Source: Clostridia bacterium (GTDB lineage: Bacteria; Bacillota; Clostridia; Oscillospirales; Acutalibacteraceae). Taken from it: a stretch of 64,000 nucleotides of DNA. The notes below the pieces were generated by a model. The model made no database searches. It saw nothing but the letters and a program-made list of their open reading frames with translations, and was not told where the DNA came from. How positions within the stretch are numbered: the stretch's first letter is position 1; the number at the start of each line of letters is the position of its first letter. Of the stretch, positions 43,183-53,573 are shown piece by piece. The stretch covers positions 124,001 to 188,000 of the forward strand of contig JAGADF010000008.1 of assembly GCA_017613735.1 (NCBI GenBank), in the 5' to 3' direction. Position numbers and translations under genes: made by a program.

Positions 43183-43195
43183 TCTTTTGGATATG

Positions 43196-43378
43196 TTAAT
43201 TCTGTTTTCTTACTATGCCGTACTCGTCGTATCTGTTAAAATACGGGCACGCATAGTTTGAATAGGTAAGAAACCTCTGCATTTCGTCTTCGTCAAGGTC
43301 GATATCGCAGCACCAGCAGTCGGCCTCTTCGTCATAATAATAATTCGCGCAGTCCTCGCAATTTGTTTTATTCGGCAT
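43196..43378 (-). CDS. Small Cys-rich protein (DUF6472-like)
   Basis: 60 aa from the ATG at 43378 (GGTG about 6 nt upstream; a GTG three codons earlier lacks a site). Cys-rich pattern CEDCANY..CWCCDIDLDEDE..CPYF suggests a zinc site. Short clostridial proteins with this pattern fall in DUF6472 as far as I recall; the function is unknown. It overlaps the end of the EEP-family gene by 11 nt, so the two are probably coupled. Confidence 0.65.
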   Translation of the reverse strand: MPNKTNCEDCANYYYDEEADCWCCDIDLDEDEMQRFLTYSNYACPYFNRYDEYGIVRKQN

Positions 43379-44303
43379 CCTTTTCACCGTTTTCGAGGTT
43401 AAATTTCATAACAATCGGGAAATGGTCGGACGGATAAGCGCCGTCATAGGTATCGGTTACAACCTTGTATTCGTTGACCTTTATACCCGTCTTTGAAATC
43501 ATAAAGTAATCTATGTTTTCGTCGTCAAGCTGTTCGCCGAAGCACTGATAAGTACAGCTCTTCATAGTGTTTTCGGTCTGGTATTTCGCGTCGAGAAAAT
43601 CCTTTGTTACGTTTTCGTATGTAACCGAGCTTTCGTCGGCGTTGAAGTCGCCCATAATAATACTCGGAAGCGAACCGAACTGAGCGATTTTATCAAGCAC
43701 GACGCCTATGCCCTTAATTCTCGCCTCATCGCTGACGTGGTCAAGATGAGTATTGAATACGACGAACTGTTTTCCCGTTTCAAGCTCTTCAAGAATGACG
43801 TAGCTGCATATTCTGTAGCACGCCGCGCCCCAGTCCTTGGACATTTTTTCGGGAGTTTCCGAAAGCCAGAAGGAGCCCTTGTCAACGAGCTTATACATAT
43901 CGGTTCTGTAGAAAACGGGGCAGCTTTCGGTATTGACGGCGGTATCTCTGAATTCAAAGACGGAGTCAAAGCCGACAAGAACGTCCTTCATATAGTTATA
44001 CTGCCACTTCGTAGCCTCCTGAAAGCCGATAATCGACGGCTTGTTGTTCTCTATATTCTTAACAATCAAATCAGCCCTGTAGAACCAGCTTCTTTTACCC
44101 TTGTCGCCGGGATTGATACAGCGCAGATTACTGCTCATAATCGTAATTTCGTCATCAGTATTCACTTCCGACGTATAGGTTACGGGCTTTTTATTCTGCT
44201 TATAGTGTGGGTAGTAGAAGAAAAGGTTTGCCGTCATAATTAAAATCACCGCCAATATAACGCATATTATCGCAAGAATAAGTCTTTTAATGATTTTTTT
44301 CAT
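43368..44303 (-). CDS. Membrane-anchored endonuclease/exonuclease/phosphatase-family protein
   Basis: 311 aa from the ATG at 44303 (AAAGGTGA upstream; an open GTG precedes it). One N-terminal helix (about 3-28) anchors it. The EEP/DNase I-like fold is shown by SNLRC, GFQEA (Glu metal ligand), FNTHLDHV, IMGDFNAD and SDHFPI. Members cleave phosphodiesters in nucleic acids, phospholipids or inositol phosphates. The external anchor favours a lipid or sugar-phosphate substrate, but this is inference. Confidence 0.85.
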   Translation of the reverse strand: MKKIIKRLILAIICVILAVILIMTANLFFYYPHYKQNKKPVTYTSEVNTDDEITIMSSNLRCINPGDKGKRSWFYRADLIVKNIENNKPSIIGFQEATKWQYNYMKDVLVGFDSVFEFRDTAVNTESCPVFYRTDMYKLVDKGSFWLSETPEKMSKDWGAACYRICSYVILEELETGKQFVVFNTHLDHVSDEARIKGIGVVLDKIAQFGSLPSIIMGDFNADESSVTYENVTKDFLDAKYQTENTMKSCTYQCFGEQLDDENIDYFMISKTGIKVNEYKVVTDTYDGAYPSDHFPIVMKFNLENGEKDAE

Positions 44304-44328
44304 ATTAATCACCTTTCAATAATAAAAA

Positions 44329-44402
44329 CGTGCCCGGCCGGATTCGAACCGGCGGCCTTCAGAGTCGGAGTCTGACGCTCTATCCAGCTGGGCTACGGGC
44401 AC
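44329..44402 (-). tRNA. tRNA-Arg (anticodon CCG)
   Basis: Full cloverleaf on the minus strand: acceptor GTGCCCG/CGGGCAC, D arm GCCC/GAGC, anticodon stem TCAGA/TCTGA with loop CTCCGAC (anticodon CCG), and T arm GCCGG-TTCGAAT-CCGGC. It reads CGG codons. CCA is not encoded, consistent with the cca gene at 54959. It lies alone between ychF and the EEP gene; a small GGGGA/TCCCC hairpin sits 5' of it. Confidence 0.97.
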
Positions 44403-44423
44403 ACGCAGGGGATTTCTCCCCTT

Positions 44424-45518
44424 TTATACATTGAATCTGAACAGTACTATGTCGCCGTCCTGCATAACATAATCCTTGCCCTCGGAACGGATTTTGCCGT
44501 TCTCCTTGGCAGCCTGCATTGAGCCGTACTGCATAAGCTCGTCAAAGCCTATAACCTCCGCCCTGATAAAGCCGCGTTCAAAATCGGAGTGGATTTTGCC
44601 CGCCGCCTGCGGAGCCTTTGTTCCTTTCTTAATCGTCCACGCCCTGACCTCGGGCTGACCTGCGGTAAGGAACGAAATAAGGCCTAAAAGGCTGTATGAA
44701 CGCTGGATGAGTAAATCCAGACCGCCCTGACTGACGCCCATGTCGTCGAGGAACATCTGCTTGTCTTCCTTCGAAAGAGAAGAAATCTGAGCCTCAAATT
44801 CGGCGCAGATGGGAAGCACCTCGGCGCCCTCTTTTTCAGCTATTTCGCAGACAGCCTTATATCTTTCATTGTTCTCAATACCCGATGCAAAATCCTCTTC
44901 GCTCATATTACACGCATAGATAACGGGCTTCGCGGAGAGCAGAGCGACCGTATCGAGAACGGCCTTTTCATCGTCGTTCATTTCGACCGCGCGGGCGTTG
45001 ATTCCGTTATCAAGAGCCTCTCTTACGCGTTTCAAAAAATCAACCGACGAAGCAAGCGATTTGTCGCCCTTCATAGCCTTTGTGTCCTTATCGATTCTTC
45101 GGTCAAGAATCTCGGCGTCGGAGAGTATCAGCTCAAGGTTAATCGTCTCAATGTCTCTTTTCGGGTCAACAGTGCCGTCGACGTGCATAATATCGTCGTT
45201 GTCGAAGCATCTTACAACGTGGATTATCGCGTCGACCTCGCGTATATGGGAAAGGAACTTATTACCGAGTCCCTCGCCCTTTGAGGCGCCCTTTACAAGC
45301 CCCGCAATATCGACAAATTCAATCGTCGCGGGAGTAAACTTGACGGGATTATACATCTCGGCAAGCTTATCGAGTCTGTAATCGGGTACGGCGACAACGC
45401 CGACGTTCGGTTCAATAGTGCAGAACGCGTAGTTCGCCGCCTGCGCGCCCGCGTTTGTTATAGCGTTAAAAAGCGTACTCTTGCCGACGTTCGGCAAGCC
45501 TACAATACCTAATTTCAT
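44424..45518 (-). CDS. ychF: Redox-regulated ATPase/GTPase YchF (Obg-like)
   Basis: 364 aa. P-loop GLPNVGKST (7-15), DIAGLVKGASKGEGLGN switch region, NMSEEDF in place of the GTPase NKxD motif (which explains ATP preference), and a C-terminal TGS domain. It associates with ribosomes and stress responses. The ATG at 45518 has AAGGAAG. It follows a DUF2804 gene by 22 bp. Confidence 0.97.
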   Translation of the reverse strand: MKLGIVGLPNVGKSTLFNAITNAGAQAANYAFCTIEPNVGVVAVPDYRLDKLAEMYNPVKFTPATIEFVDIAGLVKGASKGEGLGNKFLSHIREVDAIIHVVRCFDNDDIMHVDGTVDPKRDIETINLELILSDAEILDRRIDKDTKAMKGDKSLASSVDFLKRVREALDNGINARAVEMNDDEKAVLDTVALLSAKPVIYACNMSEEDFASGIENNERYKAVCEIAEKEGAEVLPICAEFEAQISSLSKEDKQMFLDDMGVSQGGLDLLIQRSYSLLGLISFLTAGQPEVRAWTIKKGTKAPQAAGKIHSDFERGFIRAEVIGFDELMQYGSMQAAKENGKIRSEGKDYVMQDGDIVLFRFNV

Positions 45519-45540
45519 TTATATCTTCCTTAAAAAATAA

Positions 45541-46614
45541 TTACCAGCGGTTTTCGACATATTCGCAGAACGCGTACATATCTTTAATCTCAAGAACCGT
45601 TCCGTCGTCGAGAGTAACCGTGCCGTTCCACTTGCCGTGAACCTGATGCGAATGCATACGCATTGCAAGAACGTTCAGGTCGGAATGGTGGTCGAAAAAC
45701 GGAGTCATGGTAAGGTTAAATCTGCCGTCCTCGGAAACAAATACCCAGTCGTCCATATACTTATCGGGCTTCGGGAAGGTTTCGACGTCGACCGCGCCGA
45801 ACTTGTGAGCCTTGCCGTCATAGAAAATACAGGTTTCGGTAGCGTTTTTCTCGTTGCCGATGCCCCAGGTGATTTCAAAGCCGAAAATGTGCTTTTCGCC
45901 CTTTTCGTCGATAAGATATGTCGAGCCGTTGCCCCAGTACCAGACAAGGCTGTAAGGAGTGCATACCCTGCCCCAGTCGAGAATGCAGAACGTATCGTCC
46001 TTTGAGAATTCATAAACCGTATCGCCTTTGCGGAACGTGCCTTCGCAGGGCATTGAATTCTGCTTCGTGGTCATAAAATACCTGTCGGGATAGCCGTCAA
46101 ACGGAAGAACGGTTGTAATATTTTCAAGCCCTTCCATAATGTCCATTTCAAAATGACATTCGACATCCTTCATTTTGAAATAAAGAGTACGGCTTGTTTC
46201 TTTTGTATCGAATTCAAATTCCGCCTCGCCGATGTTGAATTTTACGTTATTGGGAACATCGCCCTTTGCGGGAAGAACGTATTTATCCTTTCCGCCGACG
46301 AACGGAGCCATCTGTGAAGCGACGGTTTTACCCTCAATAAGGTCGACAAGCACCGCAGAAACGTAACCGCCCAGCGAAATATTAGCGAAGCTTATCTGAA
46401 CCATCATTTTGCCGTTTGAAAGCTGATAAAAATCCCATTCCTTTCGGCGCATAACCTTAAGAACCTTATTTCTTTCATAATCAAAGACGTTATGTCTTGC
46501 CCAGCCCTTGGGAATAAGCGTACCGTCAGCCGCAAGCAGCTTGACGGGAGAGGTGTATTCCTTCTGTTCGCTCTTGAAGTCCCAGTCCTTAAAGCCGAGA
46601 TATGTTTTTTCCAT
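45541..46614 (-). CDS. DUF2804 family protein
   Basis: 357 aa, no signal peptide or membrane helix. It is rich in beta-strand-like aromatic stretches (KEWDFYQLSNGKMMVQISFA), and the overall pattern fits DUF2804, a family of uncharacterised large beta-proteins. The ATG at 46614 has AAGGAGGA. It lies head-to-head with a GH2 beta-galactosidase gene and 22 bp before ychF. A link to galactoside use is possible from the divergent arrangement but not shown. Confidence 0.75.
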   Translation of the reverse strand: MEKTYLGFKDWDFKSEQKEYTSPVKLLAADGTLIPKGWARHNVFDYERNKVLKVMRRKEWDFYQLSNGKMMVQISFANISLGGYVSAVLVDLIEGKTVASQMAPFVGGKDKYVLPAKGDVPNNVKFNIGEAEFEFDTKETSRTLYFKMKDVECHFEMDIMEGLENITTVLPFDGYPDRYFMTTKQNSMPCEGTFRKGDTVYEFSKDDTFCILDWGRVCTPYSLVWYWGNGSTYLIDEKGEKHIFGFEITWGIGNEKNATETCIFYDGKAHKFGAVDVETFPKPDKYMDDWVFVSEDGRFNLTMTPFFDHHSDLNVLAMRMHSHQVHGKWNGTVTLDDGTVLEIKDMYAFCEYVENRW

Positions 46615-46664
46615 AATAATCCTCCTTATTTCGGGAATTATAAAAATTTACATAAATATAATAG

Positions 46665-46683
46665 CATATTTTTTCGAAATATG
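46665..46683. promoter_or_regulatory. Palindrome between DUF2804 and beta-galactosidase genes
   Basis: CATATTT-TTTCG-AAATATG, 7-bp perfect arms, lies midway in the 111-bp divergent gap and overlaps the likely promoter zones (TATAGT and TAAAAT lie nearby on the plus strand). Candidate operator for both genes. Confidence 0.4.
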
Positions 46684-46707
46684 GTATAGTTAAAATAGAA
46701 TTTTTAA

Positions 46708-49749
<3,042 letters not shown>

Positions 49750-49770
49750 TAAATAACTAAAAAGAAAAAA

Positions 49771-49815
49771 CACCCGGAGCATAGGAAAGCCTTATGCTTC
49801 GGGCGTTTTAGTTAT
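49771..49815. terminator. Terminator between lacZ and the DUF1294 gene
   Basis: CACCCGGAGCATA and TTATGCTTCGGGCG form a long stem; GTTTTAGTT follows on the plus strand and a T-rich tract on the minus strand. It serves the convergent genes. Confidence 0.8.
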
Positions 49816-49820
49816 TAAAC

Positions 49821-50105
49821 CTATTTAAATGCAAGAACCGCAAAGAAGATAAAAAGTACAAGATGAACAAACGTAAGCACGGGAAGATAAACCATAAACT
49901 TTTTCACACGCGTTTTATGGTGAATCAGTTTCATAGTCAGGTACATCATCCCCGCTCCGCCGAGAACGCCTACCCAGAGCATGGCGTTTTCGGGTATGCG
50001 GCGTTTGCGCTTTAATGCGCGCGACTTGTCAAACACGGTAAGCGCCGCCGCATAAAGGGACAAAAATATGTAGTAAATGATAATAAAAATAAAGAAATCT
50101 TTCAT
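49821..50105 (-). CDS. DUF1294 family membrane protein
   Basis: 94 aa, two or three helices. The family pattern FDKSRALKRKRRIPE, LGGAGMMY and HHKTRVKKF identifies DUF1294. The function is unknown. The start at 50105 has no Shine-Dalgarno sequence. A perfect TTGACA/TATAAT promoter ends 7 nt before the ATG, so a leaderless mRNA is predicted. Confidence 0.85.
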   Translation of the reverse strand: MKDFFIFIIIYYIFLSLYAAALTVFDKSRALKRKRRIPENAMLWVGVLGGAGMMYLTMKLIHHKTRVKKFMVYLPVLTFVHLVLFIFFAVLAFK

Positions 50106-50112
50106 AATTAAT

Positions 50113-50140
50113 ATTATAAGTGATTTTTATTATTTGTCAA
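50113..50140 (-). promoter_or_regulatory. Consensus promoter placed for leaderless transcription of the DUF1294 gene
   Basis: On the minus strand TTGACA (50135-50140), a 16-bp spacer and TATAAT (50113-50118); the ATG starts 7 nt later, the same geometry as rodA. The -35 touches the ribosome-site region of the divergent lipoprotein gene. Confidence 0.8.
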
Positions 50141-50152
50141 CCGGAGGGAAAA

Positions 50153-51340
50153 ATGAGGAAGATTATCGCCCTGATTATTGTCGTTTCGCTTTTGCTTTGT
50201 TCGTGTGAAAACGGTAATTTTGCTTACATAAATCCCGAAGAAAAAAGCGAAATATCGGCTGAAGAAAACGAATTTATAAAGGCGGTATGGCTTTCGTATA
50301 TCGAGATTTCAGAGCTTTGCAAAAACCTGACCGAAAGGCAGTTCAGGGAAAGGCTCGTTGACCTTACCGCCAATCTTCTTTCGCTTAAAATCAACGTCCT
50401 TATCGTTCACGCAGTCGCAAACTGCGATTCGTTTTACGAAAGCGAAATTCTTCCAAAAAGCAGGTACATAAATACAGACGGAGAATATGACGTTTTTTCG
50501 GTTATCTGCGAAATGTGCGCGTCCGTCGGGATTGAAATTCAGGCGTGGATTAACCCGTACAGAGTTTCTTCGGAAAGGGATTTGTCCGTTCTCGAAAAAA
50601 ATAAGGCGGTCAAAAAACTGTATTCGGAAAACAAAGATAATATTCTTATATGCGAAAGCGGGATTTACCTTAATCCCGCCGAATCTGAAGTACAAAAACA
50701 TATTCTTGACAGGGCGAGAGAGATTATCGCAGCCTATCCCGTTGACGCAATACATATTGACGACTATTTTTATCCCGATATGGCGGAAAACGCCGACGAA
50801 AACAGCTATAAAAAATACAAAGAGAATAACGGCGTTTTGTCCGTTGACTCGTGGAGGCGGGAAAACGTAAACGCGCTTATTTCCTCTCTTCACCTGCTTC
50901 TGAATGCCAACGGGAAAAAGCTTGTCATAAGCCCTGCGGCGGACATTGAAAAAAACTATGAAAATAAGTATGCCGACATTCGTCTGTGGCTCGAAAACGA
51001 ATGGGCGGACGAGATTGTTCCGCAGATATATTTCGGCTTTGAAAATGAAACCGCGCCTTTTGAAAGGACGCTCGAAAGCTGGATTAAGGAAACCGAAAAC
51101 AAAAAGACAAAGCTGATTATCGGGCTCGCGTTTTATAAATGCGGAAACGAGGATTTGTTCGCGGGAAGCGGTAAAAACGAATGGCTCGAAAACTGCGATA
51201 TAATCAAACGCCAGATAAGCCTGATTAAGTCAAAAAACACAATATGTGGCGTTGCTTTTTTCTCTTATTCCCATATTTTCGGCAAAAATATTAAAAAAAT
51301 TGCAAAAAAAGAGTTACAAAACGCGAAAACTGTGATATAA
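50153..51340 (+). CDS. Lipoprotein with family-10-like glycosyl hydrolase domain (GHL10/DUF187)
   Basis: 395 aa from the ATG at 50153 (GGAGGG upstream; the open frame starts 11 codons earlier at a GTG). Signal peptide with lipobox LLCSC, lipidated Cys18. The body is a TIM barrel of the GHL10/YngK class: AVWLSYIEISEL, EIQAWINPYRVSS, DAIHIDDYFYP and EIVPQIYFGF. These proteins are thought to act on wall or surface polysaccharides. It precedes the dockerin-bearing glucosaminidase gene by 114 bp, in a surface-related block. Confidence 0.87.
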   Translation: MRKIIALIIVVSLLLCSCENGNFAYINPEEKSEISAEENEFIKAVWLSYIEISELCKNLTERQFRERLVDLTANLLSLKINVLIVHAVANCDSFYESEILPKSRYINTDGEYDVFSVICEMCASVGIEIQAWINPYRVSSERDLSVLEKNKAVKKLYSENKDNILICESGIYLNPAESEVQKHILDRAREIIAAYPVDAIHIDDYFYPDMAENADENSYKKYKENNGVLSVDSWRRENVNALISSLHLLLNANGKKLVISPAADIEKNYENKYADIRLWLENEWADEIVPQIYFGFENETAPFERTLESWIKETENKKTKLIIGLAFYKCGNEDLFAGSGKNEWLENCDIIKRQISLIKSKNTICGVAFFSYSHIFGKNIKKIAKKELQNAKTVI

Positions 51341-51404
51341 TGCTATTATATATTGTATAATGCGTTATTATGCATATTTTTACTTTTAAGGAAAAAATCT
51401 TGAA

Positions 51405-51433
51405 TTGAAATATCATTCGTTTGTTTTTATAAT
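51405..51433 (+). promoter_or_regulatory. Sigma-A promoter of the dockerin-cohesin operon
   Basis: TTGAAA (51405-51410), a 17-bp spacer and TATAAT (51428-51433), 21 bp before the start codon. It gives a leader of about 15 nt with AAGGA near its 5' end. Confidence 0.75.
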
Positions 51434-51454
51434 CGGATTAAGGATGTGAAAGCT

Positions 51455-53557
51455 ATGAAAAATCATCTGAAACGCGCGCTGAGCATAGTCCTGGCGCTGC
51501 TGATTGTCGTTTCAATTTTCACAATAATACCCCCTGTAAGAACAGAAGCTGCTTCAAGCCAGTATGTTTCGAGCACTATTCCCGATATTTACAAAACATA
51601 TATTACCGCGCTGAAAAAGGCTCACCCGAAATGGAAATTCGAATTCTTCTATACGGGACTTGAATGGAAAGATGTCATAGCTAAGGAAACGGACCCGAAC
51701 GTACCCGCCAGAAGTCTTATTTCATACGTTTTCCCGAAGTCGTACCGCTCGATAGTTTCCAAATCATACGACGGCTCGACGGATACATATACATCCTATG
51801 ACGCGGGCGGCTGGTATATGGCTGCCGCCGAAACGGTTTCATATTATATGGACCCGCGTAACTTCTTCACGGACGTCGATATGTTCCAGTTTGAAAAGCT
51901 TTCATACGACTCCGAAATTCACACCATAGACGGCGTCAAGGCTATTCTCAAGGGCTCGTTTATGGACGGTAAAAAGATTAAGAACAATTCAGGCAAGGAC
52001 GTCCTTTACGCCCAGGCTTATATCGACGCTGCGAAAAAACATAAGGTAAGCCCCTACCACCTTGCCGCGCGTACAATTCAGGAGGTCGGCAAGAACGGAA
52101 GCGGCTCGACAAGCGGAACAAACTCAACTTATCCAGGCATTTATAACTTTTATAATATAGGCGCGTATTCCGGCTCTTCACCGATAACAAGCGGGCTCAG
52201 CTGGGCTTCGCAAACCATTTCGGAACCTTCTAAAAGATACGGCAGACCGTGGAATTCGCAGTACAAATCAATAGTCGGCGGCGCCGAATACATAGGCGCA
52301 GGCTATATAAACAATAAGCAGAATACGCTTTACCTTGAAAAGTTTGACGTCGTAGGCGAGTACAATAACACCTCGCTTTACACCCATCAGTATATGGGCA
52401 ACATTACAGCCGCATATACAGAGGGACGTTCGGTTTATGAGACGTACAAGAACTTAAAGGCTCTTGAAAACGCGTTTACGTTTGTTATTCCCGTTTACAA
52501 CAATATGCCTAAGACGATAAGTCCAATACCCATTACTGCGGACAGTCCGTGGAGCTGGCTTAAATCGTTAAAGGTCGATACATATAAAATCAGCCCTTCG
52601 AGCACAATGCAGGTCAGCACGAACAATTTCAAGGTAACCGTTCCCAATAACGTAAAGAAGGTTACGATTTCGGCTGTGCCTTATAACTCGAAGGCAACGG
52701 TTTCGGGCATTCCGGTCACGACGACAACTACCGAAAGCGATACGGGCAAGGTCAAGGTTGAATCGTCCCTGAAGGTGCGTACAAGCGCGGGAGTAAGCTC
52801 ACCCGACGAAAACGCGAACAGGCTTAAATACAACGGCGAGTACGTTAATCTTAAAAACGGAGCGGAGATAAAGAAACTCGGCGAACAGACAGTCGGCAAA
52901 TACGTATGGTTTAAAATCAGCTTTACCTACAGCGGCAAAACCCTGACGGGCTGGGTTAGAAGCGATTATATTGTAATGGATTCAACCACTACCTCAAGCT
53001 ACGGCAAGGTTAAGCTCGACGTCGGCAAAAACACCTTTAACATAAAGGTTACCAACAACGGCAATTCGAGAACCTATGTTCTTACGATAACCCGCGAGGC
53101 GGCTGAAGAAACGACCACGACGACAACTACCGAGCCGCAGGTAAACGAAAACGACCTATTCAAGACGACATATAAGGTCGACGACGCGAAGAAAACAATT
53201 TCAGCCGTTCCCAAGGGCACGTCATATAAAACCTTCATCAAAACCCTCGGTATGAAGAACGATACCACCGCCACGGTTTCCAAAGGCAAGAACCAGATTA
53301 CAAGCGGAAATATGGCTACGGGTATGGTACTGACGGCTGTAAACGGCGGAATAGAATACACTTATACAATTTCGGTTATCGGCGACACAAACGGCGACGG
53401 CGACGTCAACGTTTTCGATATCATCAAAGCGAGAAACCATATTCTTAAAACCGCCAAACTCAAGGATGTTTTATTCCTTTCGGGCGACGTCGATTCAAAC
53501 GGCGAAATCAATATTTTCGACCTTGTTAAAATCAGGAATATTATACTCGGTAAGTAA
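51455..53557 (+). CDS. Secreted N-acetylglucosaminidase-type peptidoglycan hydrolase with SH3 and dockerin domains
   Basis: 700 aa from the ATG at 51455 (AAGGATG upstream; an open GTG lies three codons earlier). Signal peptide to about residue 33. A LytB/LytD-like glucosaminidase domain follows (about 70-340), with VSPYHLAARTIQEVG carrying the likely catalytic Glu. Next comes a cadherin-like beta domain interrupted by Thr-rich linkers and an SH3 domain (VKVESSLKVRTSAG to GWVRSDYIV), and a further small beta domain. The last 60 residues are a type I dockerin, with two calcium loops (DTNGDGDVNVFD and DVDSNGEINIFD). The next gene encodes a membrane-anchored cohesin, the likely docking partner. 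Confidence 0.9.
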   Translation: MKNHLKRALSIVLALLIVVSIFTIIPPVRTEAASSQYVSSTIPDIYKTYITALKKAHPKWKFEFFYTGLEWKDVIAKETDPNVPARSLISYVFPKSYRSIVSKSYDGSTDTYTSYDAGGWYMAAAETVSYYMDPRNFFTDVDMFQFEKLSYDSEIHTIDGVKAILKGSFMDGKKIKNNSGKDVLYAQAYIDAAKKHKVSPYHLAARTIQEVGKNGSGSTSGTNSTYPGIYNFYNIGAYSGSSPITSGLSWASQTISEPSKRYGRPWNSQYKSIVGGAEYIGAGYINNKQNTLYLEKFDVVGEYNNTSLYTHQYMGNITAAYTEGRSVYETYKNLKALENAFTFVIPVYNNMPKTISPIPITADSPWSWLKSLKVDTYKISPSSTMQVSTNNFKVTVPNNVKKVTISAVPYNSKATVSGIPVTTTTTESDTGKVKVESSLKVRTSAGVSSPDENANRLKYNGEYVNLKNGAEIKKLGEQTVGKYVWFKISFTYSGKTLTGWVRSDYIVMDSTTTSSYGKVKLDVGKNTFNIKVTNNGNSRTYVLTITREAAEETTTTTTTEPQVNENDLFKTTYKVDDAKKTISAVPKGTSYKTFIKTLGMKNDTTATVSKGKNQITSGNMATGMVLTAVNGGIEYTYTISVIGDTNGDGDVNVFDIIKARNHILKTAKLKDVLFLSGDVDSNGEINIFDLVKIRNIILGK

Positions 53558-53573
53558 TTAACGGAGGCTTAAA

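Noticed and set aside
43108-43195. T-box leader for alaS
   Set aside because: The gap is only about 90 bp and lacks the AGGGTGGNACCGCG core and a specifier stem; it holds a promoter and palindrome instead.
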